In this document: positions 19,300-27,311 of the stretch, one piece after another
Position numbering within the stretch: the stretch's first letter is position 1
Layout of the letters: every line of letters starts with the position of its first letter
Source: an uncultured Opitutia bacterium
Lineage (GTDB): Bacteria; Verrucomicrobiota; Verrucomicrobiia; Opitutales; Opitutaceae
Direction of reading: 5' to 3'
NCBI GenBank assembly: GCA_903840415.1
Contig: CAIMFY010000074.1
Location: 186,001 to 250,000 of the forward strand
DNA: 64,000 nucleotides
Position numbers and translations under genes: made by a program
The notes under the pieces: generated by a model
Seen by the model: the letters and a program-made list of their open reading frames with translations, nothing else
Told to the model about the DNA's origin: nothing
Databases searched by the model: none

Positions 19300-19830
19300 A
19301 TGAAAATCAGAATCCCATTCGCCATTGTCCTTTCCTCTCTCGTCCTTACCGGCTGCGGCCAGAAAGACTCCGCTGCCGCCAGTGCCACCGCCTCCACTGA
19401 GGCGTCGGCACCGGTTGCCGGCCCGCGCGTGATCGAAATCACGGCCAACGACACCATGAAATACATGATGGGTGACAAGGCTTCGGGCCCAACAGCCGGT
19501 CTGGTGATCGAGGCGAAGGCTGGGGAGCAACTGAAAATCGTCCTGACGAACACGGGCACGGCTCCGAAGGAAGTCATGGGCCACAATTTCGTGTTGCTGA
19601 AGGCCGGCTCCGACGCCGCGGCGTTCTCGACGGCCGCGACCACCGCGAAGGAAACCAACTATATCCCGACGGCACTCAACGATCAGATTATCGCTCGCAT
19701 CGACTTACTCGGGCCGCGGAAGTCCGGTGAGATCGTCTTCACGGTGCCGGCGGCCGGCGAATATCCGTTCCTCTGCACGTTCCCGGCGCACTTTGCGATC
19801 GGGATGAAGGGCAAGCTTGTTGTGAAGTAA
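19300..19830 (+). CDS. Azurin/plastocyanin-like copper lipoprotein
   Basis: A 176-residue cupredoxin. A lipobox LVLTGC places Cys at about residue 20, so the mature protein is lipid-anchored in the periplasm. Seen: the first Cu ligand in EVMGHNFVLL and the C-terminal loop FLCTFPAHFAIGMKG supplying Cys, His and Met, which is the type 1 copper pattern. An Ala/Ser/Thr-rich linker joins lipid and fold. It is encoded divergently from the caa3 subunit operon and between it and the heme A synthesis genes; by analogy with auracyanins it likely shuttles electrons from a quinol oxidoreductase to the oxidase (inference). Confidence 0.9.
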   Translation: MKIRIPFAIVLSSLVLTGCGQKDSAAASATASTEASAPVAGPRVIEITANDTMKYMMGDKASGPTAGLVIEAKAGEQLKIVLTNTGTAPKEVMGHNFVLLKAGSDAAAFSTAATTAKETNYIPTALNDQIIARIDLLGPRKSGEIVFTVPAAGEYPFLCTFPAHFAIGMKGKLVVK

Positions 19831-19872
19831 ATCCTGCGTTGCACGCGGCCTATTCGTGTCGCCCCTATTTTC

Positions 19873-19898
19873 AGCCGGACCTCGGGCCCGGCTTTTTT
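19873..19898 (+). terminator. Terminator after the azurin-like gene
   Basis: AGCCGG at 19873-19878 pairs with CCGGCT at 19888-19893, followed by TTTTT; extra CC/GG pairing lies inside. Confidence 0.75.
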
Positions 19899-19989
19899 GT
19901 GCACTGTGCCGCGATGACCAATTGACGAACGCTCGCGCCTTCGCGCTCGCCCTCGTGAAAGCGTCGCGCCGGCGTGTTACGCGGGCAGA

Positions 19990-20424
19990 TCAGCGCGCCG
20001 CGGGCCACCATTGGTAGAGGAAAAAATAGACGAGCACGCCCGTCACACTGACGTAATACCAGATCGGAAAAGTAAACTTTGCCCAAGCCTTGTGACGCTC
20101 AAAGTCGCCTCGGATGGCGAACAGAAACGTGCGCGGCACGAGGTAGGCGATGCTGATCGCAAGGAGGATGTGCGTGACGAGCATCACATAGTAAACCTTC
20201 GCGATGGCCCCCGTGCCGCCAAAGGGTGTGTGCACGCCGCGGATCAAAATTTTATGCGTGACGTATCCCACGAGGAACACCGCTGAGACGACGGCGGCGC
20301 TCAGCATGATTTTGCGATGCGCCTCTTTGCGGCCGGACTTAATGAGTAGAAAACCCGCCGTGATGAGGACGGTGGCGATCGCGTTGAGCGTGGCGTTGAG
20401 CGCGGGAATGTCGCGAATGGTCAT
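19990..20424 (-). CDS. DUF420 membrane protein (YozB/CtaM-like)
   Basis: A 144-residue inner-membrane protein with four predicted helices, of the DUF420 family. Seen: LNAIATVLITAGFLLIKSGRKEAHRKIML, YVTHKILIRG, YYVMLVTHILLAISIAYLVPRT and HKAWAKFTFPIWYYVSVTGV, with the conserved His residues in each helix pair. Family members (YozB; CtaM of Staphylococcus) support maturation of heme-copper oxidases. It follows ctaB by 6 bp in the ctaA-ctaB-DUF420 unit, which agrees with that role. Confidence 0.85.
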   Translation of the reverse strand: MTIRDIPALNATLNAIATVLITAGFLLIKSGRKEAHRKIMLSAAVVSAVFLVGYVTHKILIRGVHTPFGGTGAIAKVYYVMLVTHILLAISIAYLVPRTFLFAIRGDFERHKAWAKFTFPIWYYVSVTGVLVYFFLYQWWPAAR

Positions 20425-20430
20425 GGCAGT

Positions 20431-21324
20431 TTAGAAATGAACCACGCGATCAGCCACGAAGGTGCCGAGGACGATCGGGAGGTAGCCGAGGGTAGCGAAG
20501 AAAAGTTTTCGGGCAGAGACATCGCGGCCGTCGGCGCGAAGAAAGAGCGCGGCGCGCCACAGGAACCAGAGGCCGCAAGCGCCGGCGGGCACTCCGGACC
20601 AAAGGGTCGCGAGCCCAAACGCGAACGGCAGCAGGCTGACGGCGACGAGGGCAAGGGCGTTGACAAACGACCAGCCCGCGACCCAAGCGCCGGTCTGGTC
20701 GCGCACAGACAGCATCGGGAAATGCACGGCCGAGTAGTCGCGCCGGTAGGTCCAAGCGATCGCCATGAAGTGCGGGATCTGCCAGAAAAAGAGCACGCCG
20801 AAGAGGATCCAGCCGAGCGCCGTCACGCGACCTTCGCCGGCGGACCAGCCGATGAGCGGGGGAAACGCGCCGGCGATCGCGCCGATTTCGGTGGACCAAC
20901 GGGACCATCGTTTCGCGGGGGTATACCAGCCGAGATACGATACGATGGTGAACAGCGTGAACATCGCGGCGAGCGGGTTTACCTTGGCGAACAGCAGGAA
21001 CAGGGCAGCGATGCACATCAGAGTGCCGAGCACGAATGCCGAGCCGGTGGCGACTTTGCCGGTGGGGATCGGGCGATCGGCGGTGCGCTTCATGCGGGCG
21101 TCGGTGTCGTGCTCGAGCCACTGATTGAGCGACGCCACGCCGCCCGCAGCGAGCGAAGTGCCGACGACAACGCAGACAACTTTGACGGGGTCGAAGGCCG
21201 GGCGCGCGGCGAAATAGCCGACGAGCGCGGTCAAGACGGAGAGGAGGCTGAGCCGTGGTTTGGTCAACTCAAGGTAGTCGCCGAATTTGGCGGGTGCGGC
21301 CGCGCTGGTGTTTTCTGTGATCAT
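20431..21324 (-). CDS. ctaB: Protoheme IX farnesyltransferase (heme O synthase)
   Basis: Membrane enzyme adding a farnesyl group to heme b to make heme O, precursor of heme A. The 297 residues form a UbiA-type helical bundle. Seen: YLELTKPRLSLLSVLTALVGY, the Mg-diphosphate motif NQWLEHDTDARMKRTADRPIP, YTPAKRWSRWSTEIGAIAGAFPPLIGW and FFWQIPHFMAIAW. The ATG at 21324 overlaps the ctaA stop (ATGA). The longer reading to 21804 overlaps ctaA and is rejected. Confidence 0.95.
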   Translation of the reverse strand: MITENTSAAAPAKFGDYLELTKPRLSLLSVLTALVGYFAARPAFDPVKVVCVVVGTSLAAGGVASLNQWLEHDTDARMKRTADRPIPTGKVATGSAFVLGTLMCIAALFLLFAKVNPLAAMFTLFTIVSYLGWYTPAKRWSRWSTEIGAIAGAFPPLIGWSAGEGRVTALGWILFGVLFFWQIPHFMAIAWTYRRDYSAVHFPMLSVRDQTGAWVAGWSFVNALALVAVSLLPFAFGLATLWSGVPAGACGLWFLWRAALFLRADGRDVSARKLFFATLGYLPIVLGTFVADRVVHF

Positions 21325-22301
21325 GCGGGCGGACGGGTTTCGAGAGCGTCGCGATGCGCGACCCAAGTCAGCCAAAAAGTCGTGGCGAGGGTCAACGCGC
21401 CAACGAGCACATGGCCGGTTGTCATGGTGGCGGTGCGCTGGGACCAGATGATTTGAGCGCCGAGGAAAATCTGGAGCGCGAGCAGGCTGATGAGCGCCGA
21501 GGCGGCGGTGCGCATGCCAAGGGTCGAGCCACGATCGCGCATGACGAGAAGAGAGAAGGTGGGCAGTGACAGGGCAAGCACGGCTGCCATCACCCGGTGC
21601 GCAAATTGGATCGACACTCTGAAATCCCAGTGCGCCGGCAGCAGCGCGCCTTCGGGGGTGGAGTAGGGAAAGGTCGGAATCGCTAGCCCGGCAAAGCTGT
21701 GCCGCACCACGGCGGCGATCGCCAGTTGCAGGAACACCAGTGCGCAGCAAACGAGGCCGAATCGGCGCAGCGCCGCGCTGACCGGCACCCGGCGCTCCCG
21801 CCAACCGCGCGAGCAGGCGGCAGCGAGCGCGATGATCGTGCAGGCGAACAGTTGCGCCAGGCAGGCGTGCAGCATCGCGAGCAGCCGGCCGACACTGGTT
21901 TCAAGCGAGGGCAGCGCGTGCGAGTCGAGCAGCACGCGGAGTCCGCCGACGACGGCCTGCGCGAACACGAGACCGACGGCGAACCACGCCAGCTGGCGCA
22001 CCCACGCCCGCGTTTCCGTGCGCCAGATCCACACCGCGAGCACAATCGTGATCGCGCTCATCAAACCGGCGCTGAGGCGGTGCGAGTGCTCGGCAAACAT
22101 CGAGAGGTTGTCGAGCCAGCCGATGGGATTCAGCGATCCGTTGGACAACGGCCAGTCGGGAAACGCCATGCCCGCTCCGATACTCGTCGTGAACGCGCCG
22201 AGTGACACGAGCACGAAGACCCACGCCGCGCCCAGACCGGCAAAGAGGGAGAGTGCGGGCCGGTGGTCGGTGGTGCGCGAGGATTTGGTCGGAGTCTCCA
22301 T
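21321..22301 (-). CDS. ctaA: Heme A synthase (COX15/CtaA)
   Basis: Inner-membrane enzyme oxidising the heme O methyl group to give heme A for the caa3 oxidase. The 326 residues have about eight helices. Seen: VSLGAFTTSIGAGMAFPDWPLSNG, the heme-ligand glutamate/histidine in FAEHSHRLSAGLM, IQFAHRVMAAVLA and TTGHVLVGALTLATTFWL. The ATG at 22301 gives the family start; the in-frame extension to 22823 crosses the divergent sco gene. Overlaps ctaB by 4 bp. Divergent from the Sco gene across 86 bp. Confidence 0.93.
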   Translation of the reverse strand: METPTKSSRTTDHRPALSLFAGLGAAWVFVLVSLGAFTTSIGAGMAFPDWPLSNGSLNPIGWLDNLSMFAEHSHRLSAGLMSAITIVLAVWIWRTETRAWVRQLAWFAVGLVFAQAVVGGLRVLLDSHALPSLETSVGRLLAMLHACLAQLFACTIIALAAACSRGWRERRVPVSAALRRFGLVCCALVFLQLAIAAVVRHSFAGLAIPTFPYSTPEGALLPAHWDFRVSIQFAHRVMAAVLALSLPTFSLLVMRDRGSTLGMRTAASALISLLALQIFLGAQIIWSQRTATMTTGHVLVGALTLATTFWLTWVAHRDALETRPPA

Positions 22302-22352
22302 GAACAAAGTGAGCGCACACCAGAAACCGCACCTGCATTCACCGCAAACCCT

Positions 22353-22387
22353 TTGACAATTTTTCCGCCCGACGAATCCGTATCGGG
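22353..22387 (+). promoter_or_regulatory. Candidate promoter of the CusF-Sco gene
   Basis: A consensus TTGACA occurs at 22353-22358, only 30 bp before the ATG at 22388. No good -10 hexamer is visible (GTATCG is the closest), so if functional the transcript would be nearly leaderless. Confidence 0.3.
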
Positions 22388-23290
22388 ATGAAATCATCTG
22401 TCGTCGCGGCGCTGGCCGGACTTGTCGCGTGTTTACTGCCGGGGTGTGCTCGGCAGCCGCCTGTGGATCGCACGGCGAGCGCGACCGAAAATGCCCCGGC
22501 GCCTCAGCACTATCCGCTGCGTGGCGAAGTGATCTCGGTCGATCTTGAGCGGCACGTTCTCGTGGTGAAACACGAGGCCATCCCCAGCTACATGCCGGCA
22601 ATGACGATGGAGTTTGCCGTGTCGGCGGGCGATGCCGCCGTCGCCAAGTCCGGGCAGCGGATCCGCGCGCAGATGATCCCGAGTGCGACGGGGGACTTTC
22701 GCCTCGAGGAAATCTGGCCCGACGACAAGGTCGCGGCGGATACCGTCGCGGCGATGGCCAACGCGCTGCGGCAGGATACGCACAACCGCGGCAAGGAAGC
22801 CTACCGCGAGGTCGGCGAGACAATTCCTGATTTTGCGCTCTACGATCAGGATGGCCGCGTGGTGCGGAGCACGCGTTTCCACGGCAAGCAGATCATGCTG
22901 AATTTCATTTTTTCGCGCTGCCCGGTGGCGACGATGTGTCCGGCCTCGACGGCGAAGATGATGCGCGCGCAGAAACTGGCGGCGGATGCCGGCGTGGCGA
23001 ATCTCGAACTGGTTTCCATCACCCTCGATCCGACCTACGACACGCCGGGCGTGCTGAAAGACTACGCGCTCGCCCGTGGCATCGACACGAAGAATTTTTC
23101 GTTTCTCACCGGCCCGGAAAACGCAATCAAGGACTTGCTGACGCAGTTCGGCGTGATCGCGGAGTTCAAGGGCGACCTGCTTTCGCACACGCTGGCGACA
23201 CTCTTGATCGACGAGAACGGGAAAATCATCCACCGCGCTGACGGCAGCCAGTGGGAGCCCGAGCCCTTTGTGGAGAAGATGAAAAAGTGA
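22388..23290 (+). CDS. Lipoprotein fusion of a CusF-like copper domain and Sco (SCO1/SenC)
   Basis: A 300-residue periplasmic copper chaperone. Lipobox LLPGC gives an anchor at about Cys20. Residues about 45-115 form a CusF-like copper-binding domain (GEVISVDLERHVLVVKHEAI, MPAMTMEF). Residues about 140-300 are a thioredoxin-fold Sco domain with GETIPDFALYDQDG, FIFSRCPVATMCP and the third ligand in LLSHTLATLLID. Sco delivers Cu to the CuA site of oxidase subunit II. The two cysteines are five residues apart (CPVATMC) instead of the common CxxxC. It lies divergent to ctaA and 10 bp before another periplasmic protein gene, so both likely serve oxidase copper supply. Confidence 0.9.
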   Translation: MKSSVVAALAGLVACLLPGCARQPPVDRTASATENAPAPQHYPLRGEVISVDLERHVLVVKHEAIPSYMPAMTMEFAVSAGDAAVAKSGQRIRAQMIPSATGDFRLEEIWPDDKVAADTVAAMANALRQDTHNRGKEAYREVGETIPDFALYDQDGRVVRSTRFHGKQIMLNFIFSRCPVATMCPASTAKMMRAQKLAADAGVANLELVSITLDPTYDTPGVLKDYALARGIDTKNFSFLTGPENAIKDLLTQFGVIAEFKGDLLSHTLATLLIDENGKIIHRADGSQWEPEPFVEKMKK

Positions 23291-23300
23291 CCGGCCTCTC

Positions 23301-24215
23301 ATGACGCTCGCCTCTACGGAGAAAAAGCAACTGGCTTGGATCACCACCGGCGCGATTGCGGTGTTTCTATTTTTACGGTTCCTGCCGACGGGGACGAATC
23401 TCAACCACATGGATTTTCGCGTGACAGCGAAAAACTCGATCGATTTTTGCGATCCGTTGAACCCGCAGTTCATCCCCGTCATCGCCGTCGCTTCGCCGGT
23501 GACGATGGCGATCACGAGTGTCGATGCGCCACTGACGCTCGGGGTCGAAGGGCGGTTCACGCTCACGTTGAAAACGGCGAGCGGAAAAGTGATCGCGCCT
23601 GAGGATCTGGTGGTTGTGCACACGAAGCGGCTGCACTTGCTGATCGCCGACCCGACTCTCACGGACTACCAGCATGTGCATCCCGAGCCCGGACGGACGC
23701 GCGGCGAGTGGTTGTTTTCCTTCACGCCGCGGCGGAACGGCGCTTACCGGGTGTTTGCCGATTTCACGCCGGTGGCGACGGGGCGGAGCCTTTACGCGTC
23801 AGCGGAGGCGGCGGCGGCGCAGGGGCCGGTTTTGATGGAGGTTTTCCGGCAGACGCCGGCATGGACCGCCGACCGAGATGGTTTCCACTTTGCGCTGACT
23901 CCGGGCGCACTCCCGGTGGGTGCGGGGAAGCCACTTGATTTGAAACTTTCGGTGACACGCCCCGATGGTGGCGCGGTGGCGCTTGCGCCGGTGATGGGGG
24001 CGTTTGCGCATCTCGTGGCGTTCGATGAGGCGCGGAGCGGATTCGCGCACTTGCATCCGAAGGAGATCGATCTGACGAAGCAGCCGGATGAGAGGCGGCC
24101 GGAATTGAATTTCAAAATCACCATTCCTCGCGCGGGGCGCTACGTGATTTGGGCGCAAGTCAACGCCGGCGGGCGCGAGATGTTCGTGCCGTTTTGGTTC
24201 GACGTGTCGGCTTAG
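23301..24215 (+). CDS. Membrane-anchored periplasmic protein with two FxHxHP-type repeats
   Basis: A 304-residue protein with one N-terminal membrane helix (WITTGAIAVFLFLRFLP) and a periplasmic beta-rich body. Two related segments are visible: RLHLLIADPTLTDYQHVHPEP near residue 112 and FAHLVAFDEARSGFAHLHPKE near residue 235. This HL-x-D-x-(F/Y)-x-H-x-HP pattern recurs in putative periplasmic metal-handling proteins of the YtkA-like type, and the His/Asp groups suggest copper binding. The function is not established. It is 10 bp after the CusF-Sco gene, so a part in oxidase copper loading is likely. The 3' end overlaps the converging MazG-like gene by 56 bp. Confidence 0.7.
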   Translation: MTLASTEKKQLAWITTGAIAVFLFLRFLPTGTNLNHMDFRVTAKNSIDFCDPLNPQFIPVIAVASPVTMAITSVDAPLTLGVEGRFTLTLKTASGKVIAPEDLVVVHTKRLHLLIADPTLTDYQHVHPEPGRTRGEWLFSFTPRRNGAYRVFADFTPVATGRSLYASAEAAAAQGPVLMEVFRQTPAWTADRDGFHFALTPGALPVGAGKPLDLKLSVTRPDGGAVALAPVMGAFAHLVAFDEARSGFAHLHPKEIDLTKQPDERRPELNFKITIPRAGRYVIWAQVNAGGREMFVPFWFDVSA

Positions 24216-24540
24216 CAGTTCGTTTTTCGAGCTGGGCCTCGAGGTAGTCCATCGTACGGTGAAACGCGTCCTCAAGATCGACTTCGTAGGCGTCGGCGAG
24301 GACGAGGAGGCACCAGAGACAGTCGCCAAACTCGTGGCGCAGACGCGCGTCGAGCTGTGCGGCGGGCCGGATGCCTTCCTTCGCCATCGCCAGTTTCATC
24401 AAGTCGCCCACGTCGCCGACGAAGCCCTGCGCGAGTTCGGCGCGCGTCCACGGCCGGCCGGCGCGCTGCGTTTCGAGTGTGGCGTAGAGTGCGCGCACCC
24501 GGCGGGCGCGGGCGGCGAGGGGAGCGAGACGGCGCGACAT
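24160..24540 (-). CDS. MazG-like nucleotide pyrophosphohydrolase domain protein
   Basis: A 126-residue all-helical protein. Seen: FVGDVGDLMKLAMAKEG near residue 40 and EFGDCLWCLLVLADAYEVDLEDAFHRTMDYLE near residues 70-100, matching the metal-binding E/D pattern of MazG/dUTPase-like NTP pyrophosphatases. Such enzymes remove abnormal nucleotides. The last 20 residues are a basic Arg/Thr/Lys tail and lie largely in the stretch shared with the convergent gene. The start overlaps the AMP nucleosidase stop (TGATG), so the two are translationally coupled; both act on nucleotides. Confidence 0.8.
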   Translation of the reverse strand: MSRRLAPLAARARRVRALYATLETQRAGRPWTRAELAQGFVGDVGDLMKLAMAKEGIRPAAQLDARLRHEFGDCLWCLLVLADAYEVDLEDAFHRTMDYLEAQLEKRTAKPTRRTKTARTSRARRR

Positions 24541-25310
24541 CAGAACTTCAGGTGCTTTACCGTGACGCCTTTGTTGATGAGCTGTTTCAGTGACGCGATG
24601 CCGATCTTGAGGTGGTCGGTGACGTAGTGTTCATCGACTTGTTTGTCGCTCTCGGCGGTCTTCACGCCCTCGGGTGTCATCGGTTGATCGGAGACGAGGA
24701 GTAGCGCGCCCGTTGAGATTTCGTTGTAAAAACCGGTCATGAAGATGGTCGCGGTTTCCATATCGACGGCGAGGACGCGGATTTTTTTGAGGTATTTCTT
24801 AAAACTTTCGTCGTGTTCCCAGACCCGGCGATTGGTCGTGTAGATCGTGCCGGTCCAATAGTCACGGGCGTGATCGCGGATGGTGGTGGAGATGGCTTTT
24901 TGCAGCGCAAACGACGGCAGCGCTGGCACCTCGGGCGGAAAATAGTCGGTGCTCGTGCCTTCGCCGCGCACGGCTGCGATGGGGAGGATGAGGTCGCCGA
25001 TTTCGGCGCGGTGCTTCACGCCACCGCATTTGCCGAGAAAGAGGACTGCCTTGGGTTTGATCGCACTGAGCAAGTCCATGACGGTTGCGGCGGTGGCGCT
25101 GCCCATGCCGAAGTTGATGATGGTGATGTCTCCGGCGGTGGCATTGGGCATCGGTTTGTCCTTCCCCCGAATCGGGACGCGATGCCACTGCGCGAAGAGG
25201 TTCACGTAGCGGTCAAAATTGGTAAGGAGGATGTAGTCGCCGAATTCCTTGAGCGGCACGCCGGTGTAGCGGGGCAGCCAGTTTTCGACGATTTCTTTGC
25301 GGGATTTCAT
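24540..25310 (-). CDS. amn: AMP nucleosidase, short form
   Basis: Cleaves AMP to adenine and ribose 5-phosphate. The 256 residues contain only the nucleoside phosphorylase-like catalytic domain; the N-terminal regulatory domain of the E. coli enzyme (484 residues) is absent, as in many Bacteroidota homologues. Seen: ITIINFGMGSATAATVMDLL, KAVLFLGKCGGVKHRAEIGDLILPIAAVRGEGTS, VDMETATIFMTGF and LLLVSDQPMTPEGVKT. Likely partner of the coupled MazG-like gene in purine nucleotide turnover. Confidence 0.9.
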   Translation of the reverse strand: MKSRKEIVENWLPRYTGVPLKEFGDYILLTNFDRYVNLFAQWHRVPIRGKDKPMPNATAGDITIINFGMGSATAATVMDLLSAIKPKAVLFLGKCGGVKHRAEIGDLILPIAAVRGEGTSTDYFPPEVPALPSFALQKAISTTIRDHARDYWTGTIYTTNRRVWEHDESFKKYLKKIRVLAVDMETATIFMTGFYNEISTGALLLVSDQPMTPEGVKTAESDKQVDEHYVTDHLKIGIASLKQLINKGVTVKHLKF

Positions 25311-25330
25311 GGGAATGAGTTAGCCCGCCG

Positions 25331-25377
25331 AAACCGCGGATGACACGGAAAAAAATGAGGCCGCGATCGCGCGGCCT
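25331..25377. repeat. Dispersed repeat with palindrome
   Basis: AAACCGCGGATGACACGGAAA is a short CACGGA-type word, followed by AGGCCGCG-ATCG-CGCGGCCT (25358-25377), an 8-bp stem with a four-base loop. It fills part of the 266-bp gap between amn and the secreted orphan, where no other gene is seen. Confidence 0.5.
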
Positions 25378-25576
25378 ACCGGGTGGATAAGGCGCTTGAA
25401 GCAGACTGAAATTGGAGAGGCGATCGCTTCGTGTCGCTGCTGCCACCAGACGATTCCGCTCGTGATTCTGGAGCGGGCGTGAGTCGCGGTGTCGATAATT
25501 CACACATGGCTCCTTCCGGCTGCTCTGGCTTGCCCATTCTGCTTGCCGCCGTTTTGCGGCGGGATCTGCATGAGGC

Positions 25577-26266
25577 ATGCATAGAGGATTCGAATCCCTT
25601 GCGGTTAGCTTCGCTTTTTTGTTCGGCTTGGGTGCTGCCGCGAGTGCGCAGACGGACGACTTGGTGGCCAGGGCGAAGGGTTACGCTAACAAGTCACTAG
25701 CGGACTTCCATATCGATCCTTCCGGTGGCATCGGACGTTCCGAAGCAAAGATCATCGGCGACGTCATGGTGTTGGGATGGATCGATTTCGATCAGAGCCA
25801 CGTCAAAATCGTCAGCTATTCCGAACCGGTGAGCGACGGGGCGTTTTGGCGGATCGATATGGTGCAGGATGCGTCCGTGGCCGCGGCCGATCGCCGCGGG
25901 CCGCTCTTCATCGGAAAGCTTTCGGGAAGAAGTTTTTGCAACGGCTGGTTCAACTGTGGCGGCCCGATGGGTAAACTGGGGGAAGCGGAATTTTTGATCG
26001 ATGACTGGAGCGGACCTCCCGAGTTGAACATCACGTTGAAGCGGGTCGTGCGTCCAAACGATGTGGCCGCGAAGAAAGAAATTAAACGATGCGCAAATGA
26101 GATAACAGACCATTTCAACGCGAGGTCCGCCGCCTCCCTCGAACCCATTCGGCCGGAAGACATCGAAATAACCGAAGAGCAAATCTCCCATCAATCCGGC
26201 CGCCCTGACCGAACGTGGGCCGCGAGAATAGTGCTGCGCTTGAGGAAGCCAGCCCCGAAATTTTAA
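25577..26266 (+). CDS. Secreted protein of unknown function
   Basis: A 229-residue protein not recognised. A signal peptide (LAVSFAFLFGLGAAASAQ) ends near residue 25. The body is mixed alpha/beta with three cysteines (SFCNGWFNCGG and KRCANE), the first two able to form a disulfide in the periplasm, and ends with a basic ARIVLRLRKPAPKF. The ATG at 25577 lies 266 bp from amn. Its stop is at 26264-26266 and overlaps the convergent lipA end by 4 bp. No neighbour suggests a role. Confidence 0.65.
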   Translation: MHRGFESLAVSFAFLFGLGAAASAQTDDLVARAKGYANKSLADFHIDPSGGIGRSEAKIIGDVMVLGWIDFDQSHVKIVSYSEPVSDGAFWRIDMVQDASVAAADRRGPLFIGKLSGRSFCNGWFNCGGPMGKLGEAEFLIDDWSGPPELNITLKRVVRPNDVAAKKEIKRCANEITDHFNARSAASLEPIRPEDIEITEEQISHQSGRPDRTWAARIVLRLRKPAPKF

Positions 26267-27177
26267 GGTGCAGCCAACGCGTTTGCCGTGTTGAGATGCT
26301 CCGGGCCGGTGTATTTTTGCGACTGCTCGTCGGCGTGGTAACTGGAGCGGACGAGTGGGGCGCTTTCGACGACGCCGAGACCGATGCTCAGGCCAAAATT
26401 TTTCCAGTGCAGGAATTCCTCCGGCGTCGCCCAGCGCACGATCGGAAGGTGGTGTTTCGTCGGTTGCAGGTATTGGCCGATGGTCAGGATGTTGGTGCCG
26501 TCGGAGGCGATGTCGCGGAGGGTCTGCTCGATTTCCTCGTGCGTCTCGCCGAGGCCGAGCATGATGCCGGTCTTCGTCGTGAAGCCGCGGCTCTTCGCGT
26601 GGCGGAGCACAGAGCGCGAGCGGTCGTAGCGGGCTTGCACGCGGACGGGTTTCTGGAGGCGTTCGACGGTCTCGATATTGTGGTTGAAGATGTCGGGCTT
26701 GGCGTTGAGCACGAGGTCGATGTGCTCGGTGTTACCCTTGAAATCGGAGGTGAGCACCTCGATGGCGGTGTGCGGGCAACGGTGGCGGATGGCGCGGATG
26801 GTTGCGGCCCAAACGCTCGCGCCGCCATCGGCGAGCTCGTCGCGGGCGACGCTCGTGATGACGCAGTGGCGGAGGTTCATTTTCGCGACGGCGTCGGCGA
26901 CGCGGGCGGGTTCGCCGAGGTCGAGTTCGGTGGGGCGGCCAGTGGCGATGGCGCAGAAGTTGCACGAGCGGGTGCAGATGTTGCCGAGGATCATCACGGT
27001 GGCGGTGCCGCGCGCCCAGCATTCGCCGAGGTTGGGGCACTGGGCGCTCTGGCAGACGGTGTGGAGCGTGTTGGTGTCGACGAGGGAGCGCGTGGCGGCG
27101 TAACCGGCGCCGCCGGGGAGTTTGGCGCGGAGCCAGGCGGGTTTGCGCGTGGTGTCGGTGGTGGCGATAGGATACAT
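26263..27177 (-). CDS. lipA: Lipoyl synthase
   Basis: Radical SAM enzyme inserting two sulfurs into octanoyl chains on lipoyl domains. From the ATG at 27177 the product is 304 residues. Seen: the auxiliary cluster cysteines CQSAQCPNLGECW, the radical SAM motif CTRSCNFC, GRPTELDLGEPARVA, FNHNIETVERLQKPVR and the C-terminal PLVRSSYHADEQ with the conserved R-S-S-Y. An upstream extension to 27300 is low-similarity and rejected. No lipB is adjacent. Confidence 0.95.
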   Translation of the reverse strand: MYPIATTDTTRKPAWLRAKLPGGAGYAATRSLVDTNTLHTVCQSAQCPNLGECWARGTATVMILGNICTRSCNFCAIATGRPTELDLGEPARVADAVAKMNLRHCVITSVARDELADGGASVWAATIRAIRHRCPHTAIEVLTSDFKGNTEHIDLVLNAKPDIFNHNIETVERLQKPVRVQARYDRSRSVLRHAKSRGFTTKTGIMLGLGETHEEIEQTLRDIASDGTNILTIGQYLQPTKHHLPIVRWATPEEFLHWKNFGLSIGLGVVESAPLVRSSYHADEQSQKYTGPEHLNTANALAAP

Positions 27178-27311
27178 CGGTATGAACGGAACAGGAAACC
27201 GTTCCGCGTCTGGCGAGGAATGGACACGAAAGAAGCGCGATAACAAGCGGGTTTTAGGCGCGGCAAACTTTGCCCTTGGCGTGTGAGGCGCATGGCCCAC
27301 AAACGAGGCCC

